Shown here: one piece after another, positions 54,009 through 64,000 of the stretch | How positions within the stretch are numbered: the first letter of the stretch is position 1 | How the letters are laid out: every line of letters begins with the position of its first letter | Assembly: GCF_023159225.1 (NCBI RefSeq) | Contig: NC_063181.1 | Coordinates: 13,041,606 to 13,105,605, forward strand | Direction of reading: 5' to 3' | DNA length: 64,000 bases | Origin: Perognathus longimembris pacificus | Lineage: Eukaryota > Chordata > Mammalia > Rodentia > Heteromyidae | Notes under the pieces: model-generated | Databases searched by the model: none | Seen by the model: only the letters and a program-made list of their open reading frames with translations | Told to the model about the DNA's origin: nothing | Made by a program: the position numbers and the translations under genes

Positions 54009-54514
54009 GTAAAGCATCTTAGACAACCTTCTTGAGAATATTCGCCATAAATGACAGTGGCATTTAAAAGGCTCCTCATTTAATGGGCAAAAAAAAAGCA
54101 GAGAATCAGTCTTTTAATCAGCGAAGAAGCAAACGATCGCCTATAAAATGCAACATCAAGAGCGGGAGTTTCTTTTCTTTCCTCTTGTTGCAGACATTTA
54201 GAGAAGATTAAAGTGGGTTTACATTAACTATGCTATTTGAATGAGAATGTTTGAAGTGCTAACAGTAGGGTTTTTTATATAATATATGTAACAAATACAT
54301 AGGCTTTTTTTCTCCCCACAAACTACCTGGAGGGTCTATTAATGAACAGAACTTTTCTTTTTTCTTCTAAGAGGTTAAAAAATTGAGAGTCTTTTTTGCT
54401 ACCTGAACCCTTTTTTCTTCCCTTGCTTTTCCCTGCCCCGTTAATAGATAATTAAAAAAAAATAAAATGTAAGCATTCTTACACATTTTCAACTTCATTA
54501 AAAATATGTATCAA

Positions 54515-54706
54515 GGGGCTGGGGATATAGCCTAGTGGCAAGAGCGCTTGCCTCATATACATGAAGCCCTGGGTTCGATTCCCCAGCACCACATATACAG
54601 AAAATGGCCAGAAGTGGCGCTGTGACTCAAGTGGCAGAGTGCTAGCCTTGAGCAAAAAGAAGCCAGGGACAGTGCTCAGGCCCTGAGTCCAAGGCCCAGG
54701 ACTGGC

Positions 54707-54723
<17 letters not shown>
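54515..54723 (+). mobile_element. IDL-Geo SINE, plus strand
   Basis: GGGGCTGGGGATATAGCCTA, GGGTTCGATTCCCCAGC (intact B box), Geo half to CAGGACTGGC and an A-tail. Flanks AATATGTATCAAG and TATGTATCGAG look like a target duplication stretched by microsatellite growth. Confidence 0.95.
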
Positions 54724-54767
<44 letters not shown>

Positions 54768-54772
54768 GTATC
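54723..54772. repeat. (TA)n and (TATG)n tract after SINE tail
   Basis: About 16 TA units then four TATG units immediately after the A-tail of the SINE. Confidence 0.95.
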
Positions 54773-55660
54773 GAGGAGATCTTTGCATGGTTGTGTTTAT
54801 TAGATTCAGGATGGTAGGTCCAGGAAGAGTCAGAAATTCAGAATTCATGACTGGAGAGTTCTCTATGGATTAGAATTCAATTCATTATCCCAGCCAACTA
54901 CAGGCAGTAGAGGGCGCCATCTAGCCACTGCGACTGTGAACTTGGGGTAGTCACTAAGTAAGGCCTTGTTTAGACATTAAGGAACTCCTGATGCAACTTA
55001 TAAAGCTAGAATATCCTGCATCCCACCTGTGAGACAGTGGCTGGTATTTTAATTTTTTTCTTTTTTGGTACTTGTGTTTGTTCCCTGCACGTGCTATTTA
55101 ATTTCCTAGTTACATTCCTTTAATCACGCAAGGAAATACTTTCTGCTTTGATCATAAGGTTGTGTTTCATGCTTGAGACTACTTCGTAGTTTTGGAATTT
55201 TTGGTTTTGACATTATTTGGTTCACATTTGCATTCTTGTCTTGGAATGGAGTAATAGGAGCATAAACATGGTTCACACAGACAAGTTTATTGTTAGCAGT
55301 GACCTAAAGTTGGCAAGAAGGATCTCATCTGATATTTAGACTCAGACTAGTTTATTGAATAATTATCTACCCAATGATCATATTGTGTGTGTTGTAATAT
55401 TTCAAGAATTATGAAATACAACTGTCATTCAATAAATAACTCTATGTATTATGGAAGTTTCTAATTACAGGAATGGTATTAGAGAATTCTCATTCCTACT
55501 AGGATCTAAAAACTGAGAAAAATGATACTGTTGATTTGAAGCTGTTTTGAAGTTTTACTTAATTTTTGATTTATCAGTGAAGTAATAGTGATATTCTCCA
55601 AAACTAGGAGATCATGAGAACAAATGGAAAGTATTTTCATTTCAGGCACTTAGCTTGTTG

Positions 55661-55680
55661 AATGAATGAATGAATGAATG
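55661..55680. repeat. (AATG)n tract
   Basis: Five AATG units. Confidence 0.9.
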
Positions 55681-55844
55681 GTCACTATGCTTTGGGATTG
55701 AGGAAAAGTCATGACCCCACTTGGCTGACAGAACCTTTTATTTATCATGTCTCCATTCCTGTCCTTCCTTCTTTTGGCATTATTTTTATATTTCCATTTA
55801 CATACTTAACATATATTCGTTTCTGGTAGGCTTCTCTCTCTTTT

Positions 55845-56090
55845 AATTTTTATTTTTTGATGGTCCTGGGGCTTGAACTCAGGGCCTGAATGCAGTCCCT
55901 GAGCTATTTTGTTCAAGGTTAGCACTCTACCATTTTGAGCCACAGCACCACCCCAGTTTTGTGGTGGTTCATTGAATGTTGATAAGAGTCTCACAGACTT
56001 TCCTGCCCAGCCTGGCTTTTAAACTGCCGTTGCCAGGTCTCACCCTCCTGAGTAACTAGGATTACAGGTGTGAGCCACCAGCACTAGTCA
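55845..56090 (-). mobile_element. 7SL-Geo SINE
   Basis: TGGTCCTGGGGCTTGAACTC, GTTAGCACTCTACC, TTGATAAGAGTCTCACAGAC and GTAACTAGGATTACAGGTGT show the complete reversed dimer. Confidence 0.85.
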
Positions 56091-57689
56091 AGGCTTCTGA
56101 CTTTACTTGAACAAGAACATCTCCTTGATGGTTTTGTATTCTTGAGTGATCCTACTCTTCCTTGATTTGTTTCAGCCATGTCAGTGGATGTGATCACTAA
56201 ATAATTACCCCAGGAATGCTCTTAATTCTATTTTCTGTCATAAAGTTTATGGTCACACTATGAGCATATTATGTCCCCTTGGACTTCAGGTGACAATAAC
56301 ACTAAACCAACTTTCTAGTTACCCTGTCATCCCCCCATCACCTCTGCTTGGAAATAATCTGGAGAACCTTAGCTCTCATGCCTGGTTCTGTTTGTTCTAT
56401 TCTCCACACAGAAGCTATAGTGAAGCTTCCACAATGTGACGGCCATTATCAGATTGAAAATAAAACCCAGACTCAATCATGATTTGATCCTTAGGCTCCT
56501 TGCTACTACTTTTATATCAGCATCTTCATGCTCTTAAAAACATCGTTCACTTCAAAATATTTTGAAATGTTTTTCTCACCTCTGGTTAAGTCTAAACCAC
56601 CGTTCTGCTTAATTATTTGTATCCTCCCATGCTTATGTGTCTTTTATTGAAAAAAAATCACCACAGGGTAGGTGATTATATGGTAAGATAACAATGGGTG
56701 AGAACCATTTTCCACGGTGCTAATCACTTATCTCCAGCACCAGTGGTTGAATGGTTATTTGATTATTTAAAGGATGGATAAATAGACAGATGTAAATGCT
56801 TACAAGAATGCACACACTTGATGGTTGAACAATAATATGTCCTTTTTGTTGTCAAAGGCATGGAAGATTCTATGCAGAGGGAAACAACATACATAAGTTA
56901 GGTTTAGATCATGGAGAGCCCAATATGGCTGGATGTAGACTAGAAATCATGGACAATCCAAGACTTCACAAGTGACAGTGGCAAGCAGGCTTATGCTATT
57001 AACCTGATATCACACCAATGAATGGTGAACCAACATTAAAATACTTACTTTAAAATCCTTGTAGATCCTGATTTTATTTCAACACTCACTTCCTTGGTAA
57101 AATTGTATAATCCAAAAAAAATCACCACTTGTAACAATCTGAGAATCATTTACAGATAGGAACAGAGCACCAAACATGTACAGACTACCACACCAAGCTG
57201 TAATGGTGTCCTGTAGAAAATGTGTGTAAGATAAAATCACTCAGGCATGAATCATAGCGTTCTTGGCTGTGAGGCCGGTGTTAATGAATCAATATTTTAT
57301 ATTAAGGTATCTTTAAATAGAAACACACATAAAACAAGGTTATACACTGACGGGTTGTTAAAAGAAATTGTGACTAGCATTTCAGGAAGCTAACACTGTA
57401 TTTGACTAGGAGCAGTGAATCAGTATTTGCTAATTCAATGTTCTCAGCGGCTTTATGGAGCATAATTAAATACGTATTCTGAATATCAAAAGTTAATAGC
57501 TATTGGTTTAAGTTAGTAAGCTATTGATTTATAGCCACTCATTTTTGTTTACATACTATTTTTGACACAGATTATATCTTTAATATAGACAATGAGCTCA
57601 CAAGTTCCGTATTTTTCTTCTGAAAACATTGTTTCCATTCTCTCAGTTATGTTTTTTCAAAGGCTGTCTCTTTGATCCTCTATATTCCA

Positions 57690-57905
57690 TTTTATTTTAT
57701 TTTATTTTACTGATGTTTGAGCTCAGTGTCTGGGTGCTGTCCTTGAGCTTTTTTTGCTCAAGGCTGAAATTCTGCAACTTGAGCCACAGCTCCACTTTTG
57801 ACTTTTTTGGGGGATTAACTGGAGGCAAGAGTCTTATGGACTTTCTTGCCCAGGCTGACTTTGAACTGTGAAGTGAGGATTAGAGAACTAAGCCACCAAA
57901 ACCCA
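57690..57905 (-). mobile_element. 7SL-Geo SINE
   Basis: A (TTTTA)n tail, GAGCTCAGTGTCTGGGTGCT, TTGCTCAAGGCTGAAATTC, GGAGGCAAGAGTCTTATGGA and a shortened 7SL end. Confidence 0.75.
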
Positions 57906-58141
57906 ACTCTATTTTCCTTTATGTAGAAGGGCCATTAAGTTGAACTTGTTCATCATTCTGTTGGAGACAAATTACTAGCTGGCCATCATCTATACTTCCC
58001 TGTGACTTTGTGCCATACTTTAATCTTTCCCAGGGCTACTTCAATTTTGATCTAAGCACAGAAGAAATCTTCAGGAATCACCTTTGTGAGTGAGTTCCAG
58101 GAATCTACTTAAAGGCAATTAATAGGCATCCTATTTTGGAA

Positions 58142-58465
58142 GTGCTATGGTCTGAATGTTTGTCTGTTCTCAGAATTCACATGATAAGATCTCAAGTTGA
58201 TGACATTAGTATGTAGGACAATTAGGGAGTGATTAGATCATGAAGATGGAGCCCCCTTGTGAATGAGAATAAGGCATTTCTATCTTGGGAGGGAACAGAG
58301 AGAAGGCGCCACTCACAAGGGGTTTCTCTTCAGATATGAAATCTGACAGTACCTGAATTTTGCATTTCTCAGCCTTATGAACTGGCAGAAATAAATGTCT
58401 AATGACTAGGAGCCACCTTGTCTATAGTGATTTCTTCTGGCCTCCTGAATGGACTAAGGGAGATT
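58142..58465 (+). mobile_element. MLT1/MST-like LTR (ERVL-MaLR), plus strand
   Basis: The order of motifs is that of mammalian MLT1/MST LTRs: TGCTATGGTCTGAATGTTTG, AGAATTCACATGATAAGATC, GTGATTAGATCATGAAGATG, GAGAAGGCGCC, AGAAATAAATGTCTAATGAC and GAATGGACTAAG at the end. Non-coding; it appears to be a solo remnant. Confidence 0.8.
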
Positions 58466-59284
58466 TATATTCTACTGTGCATTTTTTCATTTGTATAGGC
58501 ACATCTCTGAATTTAAATGTTCAACAGAAATCTTATCTATAAAGAGGCCTCTAGTACTATTTTATTTGACAACTTTTAATAAGCAGCAATACAGAAGAGA
58601 AAAAAGTTTGGGGAGGCTGGAAATGTTTATATGAGCAACTTCAAAGAAACACCAATAAATAAAAAATTTGAAAAAGAAGTGAAATAAACCTAGAGCTTAC
58701 TTTTGTTTAAATTGAAATTGTCACGCACATTAATTCAAGTCAGATTATGTTTGAGGTATGTGTCAACATTGCTACACATTCTGACTTGAAGATTCTTCCC
58801 TTATGAAAGCCAGACATGTTTACCAGCCTCACAGGGCTGGAAGTTTTAAATAGTGCACGTGTCTTTCTTTTGTCACTTGGTGAATTCTGTGACTTCAAGC
58901 AATCCTTTAATGTCTTTAAATGCTTTTATTAGTTTACAGTAAGTAGATAGTCTTTGGGCATGAACTAAGAAACCAAGATAAGGAAGTCCTAATTAGTTCC
59001 CATGTCAGTGCTAAGCTAGGAGTACATGTTGGCCAATAATTGCAGAAGAGAAGGGAGAAGTAGCTCTTCATGAACATGACTCTTTTTCACTGCTCTCCAT
59101 ACTGTCTTGGACATTTTATTTAACCCTAACTGCTTTCAATAAAATCATTAAAAATAAAAATGGATAAAAAATTCTTGTGGGCATGGAGGAAAGTAAAATG
59201 AACTGCTAACATTTAAATAGCAAAGACCCCTGGCTCTGCTGGAATTTGAGTTCTGGTCACATTTGCTAAGTGGGCCATACCTCC

Positions 59285-59540
59285 ATTCTTTTGCTTTGGT
59301 TAGTTTTGAGATAGGGTCTCACTTTTCCTCAGGTAGCTCTGGACCACGAGCCTCTTATTTACGTGTTCCCTTGTAGTTGTACACATAGGGACATACCATT
59401 ATACCCTGCTTCTGTTGAGAGGGGTCTTCCACCTCCTCTTCCCAACATGCCTTTGGTAGGCCTTAAGCTATGATCTGCCCAATCTCCTCTGCTTAAGTAG
59501 TTAGAACTATAGGAATAGCTAGAATCACAGCTATGATGTT
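59285..59540 (-). mobile_element. Old B1-like SINE remnants
   Basis: TTTTGAGATAGGGTCTCACT and GGTAGCTCTGGACCACGAG are a reversed B1 start. A second, weaker monomer reaches about 59535. Confidence 0.55.
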
Positions 59541-59545
59541 GCTTG

Positions 59546-59548
<3 letters not shown>

Positions 59549-59589
<41 letters not shown>

Positions 59590-59615
59590 CTATCTATCTA
59601 TCTTTCTCTCTCTCC
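59549..59615. repeat. (CT)n, (TA)n, (TATC)n compound microsatellite
   Basis: About 15 CT units, then TA and TATC units, then CT again. Confidence 0.95.
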
Positions 59616-59855
59616 ATGTGTGTACCAGTTCTGGGACTTGAACTCAAGGCCTCGGCACTGTCACTGAGTTTTTTGGCTTAAGGCTAGAGCTCTACCACTG
59701 GAGTCACAATTCTACTTTTGGTTTATTTTTGTTGGTTAATTGGAGATAAGAGTCTCACAGATTTTCCTGCCTGGGCTCTTTTTAGCTGTGATCCTCAGAT
59801 CTCAGGCTTCTGAGTAGTTAGGTTTTCAGGAATGAGTCACTATCAGTCAGCTGAT
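59616..59855 (-). mobile_element. 7SL-Geo SINE
   Basis: CAGTTCTGGGACTTGAACTC, GGCTAGAGCTCTACCACTG, TTGGAGATAAGAGTCTCACA and TGATCCTCAGATCTCAGGCT in reversed dimer order. Confidence 0.8.
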
Positions 59856-60019
59856 GTTGCTTTTAACATGTTTGAATATATTTTCTTTCTTCCTCTTCAA
59901 GTTGTAATGATGTGTTAATATTAATTCAATATTAGAGCTTTTAAATATTAAAAAACTAAGTATTAGTATTTTCAAATAATTGTTTAAATATTAAGCCTTT
60001 AAAATTCCATTTTCTTTTT

Positions 60020-60180
60020 CTTTTTTTAACTTTATTTTTATTGTAAAGGTAATGTACAGAGGGGTTACTGATTTCTAAGTCAGGTAATGGGTATGTTTCT
60101 TTTTGAACAGTGTCACCTCTTGCCACTTGTTCATAATATTATTTCTTAGAATTGCTTAGATTTTTCTCATTACTAAAATA
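60020..60180 (-). mobile_element. L1 3'UTR, minus strand, short
   Basis: TTTATTTTTATTGTAAAGGT, ATGTACAGAGGGGTTACTG and TAAGTCAGGTAATGGGTA match the start of the 8130 and 12815 copies. Confidence 0.6.
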
Positions 60181-60229
60181 ACTTGGGTTTTAATAAAACA
60201 TGTTTATTTCATTGCTTTTATTCACAAGT

Positions 60230-60470
60230 GTGTGTGTGTGTACACGTACATGTATCATGGCTGAACTCAAGATGTCACACCCAATAGGCTTTTGTGCTTG
60301 CAGCTGACATTCTATCATTCGATCCAAACCTCTACTCTGGATTTTTTCTGGTTATTTTGGAGTAGTGTCTAGCAGACTTTTCTGCCCCAGCTGGCTTTAA
60401 ACCTCAATCCTCTGATCTCAACCTCCTGAGTAGTAAGCACGAGAGCTGTGAACCACTGATTCCCAGAAAG
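60230..60470 (-). mobile_element. Old 7SL-Geo SINE
   Basis: TGGCTGAACTCAAGATGTCA, GCAGCTGACATTCTATC, GGCTTTAAACCTCAATCCTC and CTCCTGAGTAGTAAGCACGA in reversed dimer order. Confidence 0.65.
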
Positions 60471-60689
60471 TGCTAGTTGTGTTTTGCTTTTTTAATTTCT
60501 TAAAAGCAAGAAACAGCTTTAATACTTTCCCAAATACACATCATATACAAGCTGTGCCAATTTTATTGCAGTTCCACCATTTGATTATTTTAATTTTATT
60601 AGATTGAATGGATTGTATTTTACAAGTATATTGTAATAGCTTTCAGAGAACTATTTTACTATAGCAAAATACTCATTAAATTTGCTGTT

Positions 60690-61130
60690 ACAATCATTTT
60701 TTGCATTAAGTACATGCCACATTGTTGTGCAATCTCCAGTACTTTTCAGCTTGCAAAGCTGAAATTCTATGTATGCCTAACAAATTTTCCATTCTTTCCT
60801 CCCCTGAATTCTTCTCTCAGGTCCTGGCAACAACCATTTTTTGTCTGTTTAGAAATCTGACTAGTTTGTGTACCTAATGCAAGTGCAGACGTGTAACGTT
60901 TATAATTCTGTTACTGTATTATTACAGTTACCTTACTTTCTTCAAGGTTGTTCTGTTTCATCACATTTCTAAATTAACATCTTTTTAAATGTTGAATAAT
61001 TATTTCATTGCATGTGTATCGTATTTTATCTATCCACCTATCAGAGGACTTAAATTTCTTATATTTTTGGCTATTGTGAATTTTGCAGCTTTGAATATAG
61101 ATACACAATTATATATTGATTCTCATTTAT
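60690..61130 (-). mobile_element. Old L1M-type 3'UTR, minus strand
   Basis: TGCAATCTCCAGTACTTTTC, TTGCAAAGCTGAAATTCTAT, CCTGGCAACAACCATTTTTT, TGAATAATTATTTCATTGCA and TTTTTGGCTATTGTGAATTT are in the order of the reversed 3' end of old mammalian L1M elements. Confidence 0.75.
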
Positions 61131-62699
61131 ATGTAAATATACCCTATATATGCATAAGATATATGTATATAATTCAAACTGCCATATATTTGTATATGTA
61201 CCATGTGTATTTGCATATATGTGTATTTGCATATACGTGTACATGCATAGGAACATAGACAGTAGATAAAGGTGAAGTGTATAGATAGGTCTTGAGTTTG
61301 AGTTTGGCCTCCTATTTGGGGACAGGCCTTACCTCACTGGTGAAGCTCATATGCCAGCCCTGACTACAAAGATCTGAACACTATATGAATGTGAGTCTGG
61401 CTACATTTGGTCAAAGGCAATTTATTTTAATTGTATATCAGTAGGAATCACTCTCCTTTTCCACGGTTCCTTTATGAACAGCTATTAAGCACTCTTCACT
61501 TTTTGCTCGTCTTTGTACCTGTATCAATTTCCAGTCTCATTACTATCAGTTTTCTGCAGAGCATGCTATCGTTTTTATTGGATTCTCTAAATGCATTCGG
61601 GGTTTGTTTATATTATGATAAATTCACTGCATTCATGTACAGTTTATGCTCTGGTTCCCTTAAGGCCTGTAATAAATCAGCATCATTATTATCAAAACAT
61701 ACTCATTATATGTGTCACTGGGCATGACATTCTATGCAACTTCCAATTCTGAATTATGGTCATGGTTTACCTCAAGAGGAAACTGTGTCTTTTTTTAACA
61801 TTTTTTTTCTTTCTTTCTTTTGTTTTGATTGACCATTGACTTGGTTGTTATTTTTCTCATGTTGCTTAACATTATTGGCCTACCATTAATGGTCTTGATT
61901 TGCTTTTTTTTTTTTAAAAAAAAAAAAAGAAGTTAAAGTGTCATCCATTTTATTACTTTATCCTGTATATTAATTATCAAGGTAACCTGATGTTGCTAGA
62001 GAAAATGTTGCACAGATGAAATAAAACAAAATAATTCACGCTTTCTTTTGGGTTCACTGTCATTTCTCTGGAGTATATGTCCTCGGTGGAATATAAATAT
62101 CAGCGGAGGAGCAGATTCACCACGCAGGTATTTTACTCCAAATTAAACTGGAAAAGCACAGAAACACCATCATCAGACACCATTGCTAAGATATCTAGGA
62201 ATGGTGTAAAATAATACCTTTGCAATTATCATACTTTGTATATATGATATGTATTTTTTTCTGAGGAGTTCTATAGTAGTGGCAGTCACCCATGAAGAAA
62301 GTTTACATTTCTCCTGTGACTACCCAGACGTTTACATGTTATGTAAACACTATGTACTCTATATATGCGAACCAATTAAATGAATCTTAAAACTGCCTAT
62401 TTGTATGCATCTTACCCTTGGCATAATTTTACGTCATGTGTCATCATGTTAAACTTCTAATTTTAACTAAGTAATTAGTAAAAATACTGCAAAGTAAAAT
62501 TTAAAGTGGTTATTTGATATCAATTAAAAGAACAGTGCATTGTGAGCAAGGCAATATCGGGTTTTAAATTTTAGTCATGAAGAAATGTAAAGTTTTTAGT
62601 TTAATGTCCGGTAATACCTATCTTGTTCTCTCTCAGCTAGTACTATGATATTTTTAAAGCAATAATCTTAAAATAGCAATTGAAGTTCCTCAGTAGATT

Positions 62700-63480
62700 T
62701 ATAGGCATATTTTAGCTACCACAAATGATGGAAACTATGTAATCTTTGTTTGTCCTTCTCTGACTTACTTCACTTACTAAAATGTTTTCTAAATCCTTTC
62801 ATTGATGATGCAATGTCATTCTTTCTAATGGATGAGTAAAATTCCATTGTTTATATATACCACATTTTTGCGATCTATTCATCCATTGAGATGCATTTGG
62901 GCTGATTCCCTATGTTGACTGTGGTGAATAGTGCTATAATGAACATGGCTGTATTGGTGGCTTCACTGTAACCTTGATTGGGTTCTATTGGTAAATGCCC
63001 AGGTATGAAATTGCTGTGCCATAGGGAGCCCTGTTCTTAGTTTTTGTAAAGAACCTCCATACTGCTTTCTTGAGTGGCTGAATAAGCTTACATTTCCACA
63101 AACATTGTATTAGAGTTCCCTTTTGGCCACATCCTCACCAGCATTTGTTATTGTTTTCTTGATAATGGTCATTATAACTGAGATGAGATGAATTTCAGTG
63201 TTGTTTTGATTTGCATTCCATTTATAGACAAATATGTTGGGCATTTCTTTGTGTGCCTGTTGGCTGTTTTTTTAACTTCTGAGACATCCTTTTAATTTAT
63301 TTGCCCATGTATTAATTAGGTTCTTGTTTCTTTCAGGGTTTAATTTTTTGAGCTCCAAGTATATTTTGGAAATTTGTCATTATGTGCTGTCAACGCCTTT
63401 TGCCTTTCCTCACATTCTTTCCCACTTCTTCCCCTGTGACTCATGAATTGAGGGCATTTCATTCTAGGCTACTCTGCAAA
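62700..63480 (-). mobile_element. L1 ORF2 end and 3' region, minus strand
   Basis: ATTCCATTGTTTATATATAC, CATTTGGGCTGATTCCCTAT, AATAGTGCTATAATGAACAT, GCATTTGTTATTGTTTTCTT and TTGATTTGCATTCCATTTAT are the reversed conserved L1 3' region. Heavily broken frame. Confidence 0.8.
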
Positions 63481-63824
63481 GATGTCTTCCCATTCTGATA
63501 AGCAGTTGGCTCTATTAAGACATCTGGAATAGAGTTCAATTTCTGTGAAAAAATTAAAGTCAGGAATTTCTACTCAGAATTCGTCTTCCAATTTGTGTAG
63601 CAATGTGTTCATCATTGGTTGGTTGAGTTTTGAAGAATTTGAGAGTTTAAATATGACAGGAACACAAGTTCTCCATGAAGTTTTATAGGCCAATAATCTA
63701 ACCTATTATTTGCCTTTAGTTAATAAAGAGAGAGAGTTTTCTCAGGGTGCAGAAGTCAGGAGGCATGTATCTATTTAAAACAAATAGAAAAAACCTCCTA
63801 TCCAGATAAATCTTTGTCATTTTG

Positions 63825-64000
63825 TGTCGGGATCTGAACGATCCCTTTCTCCCCGATCTCCCGTGGAGAATGCTTGAACCCTAAAATCTATGAAAGAGCA
63901 CTCGGCCTTGCCTTCCGCCGGCAGAAGGCCAAGGCGTACTCTCGTGGACTTATGCTAAGTTGAGGAAAGGTTGCTGAAGCCTCCCCTCCCCCCAGTCCCC
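63825..64000. mobile_element. Probable LTR element edge, CpG-rich, cut by window end
   Basis: At about 63825 the sequence changes from AT-rich intron to a GC- and CpG-rich block beginning TGTCGGGATCTGAACGATCC, with CCGCCGGCAGAAGGCC further on. TG at a sharp boundary and high CpG fit the U3 start of a young LTR. No second LTR, primer site or coding part is visible. A different CpG-rich insertion cannot be excluded. Confidence 0.4.

Larger units (their letters stand above)
54009..64000 (+). other. TLL1: TLL1 intron 12 (partial, 5' part)
   Basis: Phase 0 intron whose acceptor lies beyond the window. It contains an IDL-Geo SINE (54515-54723), several minus-strand 7SL-Geo SINEs (55845-56090, 57690-57905, 59600-59855, 60230-60470), an MLT1/MST-like LTR (58142-58465), L1 remnants (60020-60180, 60690-61130, 62700-63480), and a CpG-rich block from 63825. 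Stretches 56100-57600 and 58500-59280 hold nothing recognisable. The next exon was looked for and not found. Confidence 0.85.

Noticed and set aside
62080..62135. Donor-like CACGCAG|GTATTT after an open stretch, tested as the next TLL1 exon
   Set aside because: The translation does not contain IERHD or any CUB2 sequence, and no suitable acceptor is in phase.

Overview
The window is a piece of a mammalian nuclear genome: AT-rich, mostly intronic, densely seeded with SINEs, L1 fragments, LTR remnants and microsatellites. It carries eleven consecutive internal coding exons of one plus-strand gene, tolloid-like 1 (TLL1). TLL1 is a secreted zinc metalloprotease of the BMP1/tolloid branch of the astacin family. 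No other protein gene, RNA gene, CRISPR array or bacterial-style operon is visible. The host is probably a geomyoid rodent (kangaroo rat, pocket mouse or pocket gopher). Its dominant young SINE has a tRNA-Ala/ID-like left half and a distinctive right half, matching the IDL-Geo SINE that I recall as reported only from Geomyoidea. That species call rests on memory of the SINE, not on a search.

Layout. Positions 1-25240 are intron 1; exon 1 (signal peptide and first part of the propeptide) lies upstream. Exons 2-12 are at 25241-25351, 28513-28593, 30176-30328, 30867-30984, 36200-36378, 40058-40163, 40826-40950, 43239-43354, 49860-49962, 52386-52502 and 53863-54008. From 54009 to the end is intron 12; the rest of CUB2, both EGF modules, CUB3-5 and the 3'UTR lie downstream. 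All eleven exons have AG/GT borders, their phases join without a break, and no stop or frameshift interrupts the 451 complete codons (equivalent to human residues about 57-508). The gene therefore looks functional. Exons 2-4 finish the propeptide up to a furin-type RVPR site, exons 4-8 encode the astacin protease domain with its zinc site and Met-turn, exons 8-11 encode CUB1, and exons 11-12 begin CUB2.

Repeat landscape. There are eight near-full IDL-Geo SINEs, several with clear target-site duplications, and one 3'-truncated copy flanked by direct repeats. Older dimeric SINEs combine a 7SL/B1-like head with the same Geo tail. L1 3' ends occur in both orientations, including two that look like twin-priming inversions. 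A degenerate MaLR-type provirus sits at about 10430-12310, and MLT1/MST-like solo LTRs at about 35080 and 58142. MIR and old L1M remnants and about fifteen microsatellites complete the picture. The last 175 bases switch abruptly to CpG-rich sequence beginning TGT, probably the edge of a young LTR element cut by the window end.

I found no undescribed multi-gene system. The most interesting items are the tailless SINE copy, the TG-repeat/T-tract next to the splice acceptor of the catalytic exon, the modular SINE structure, the internally duplicated L1 3'UTR and the CpG-rich right edge.
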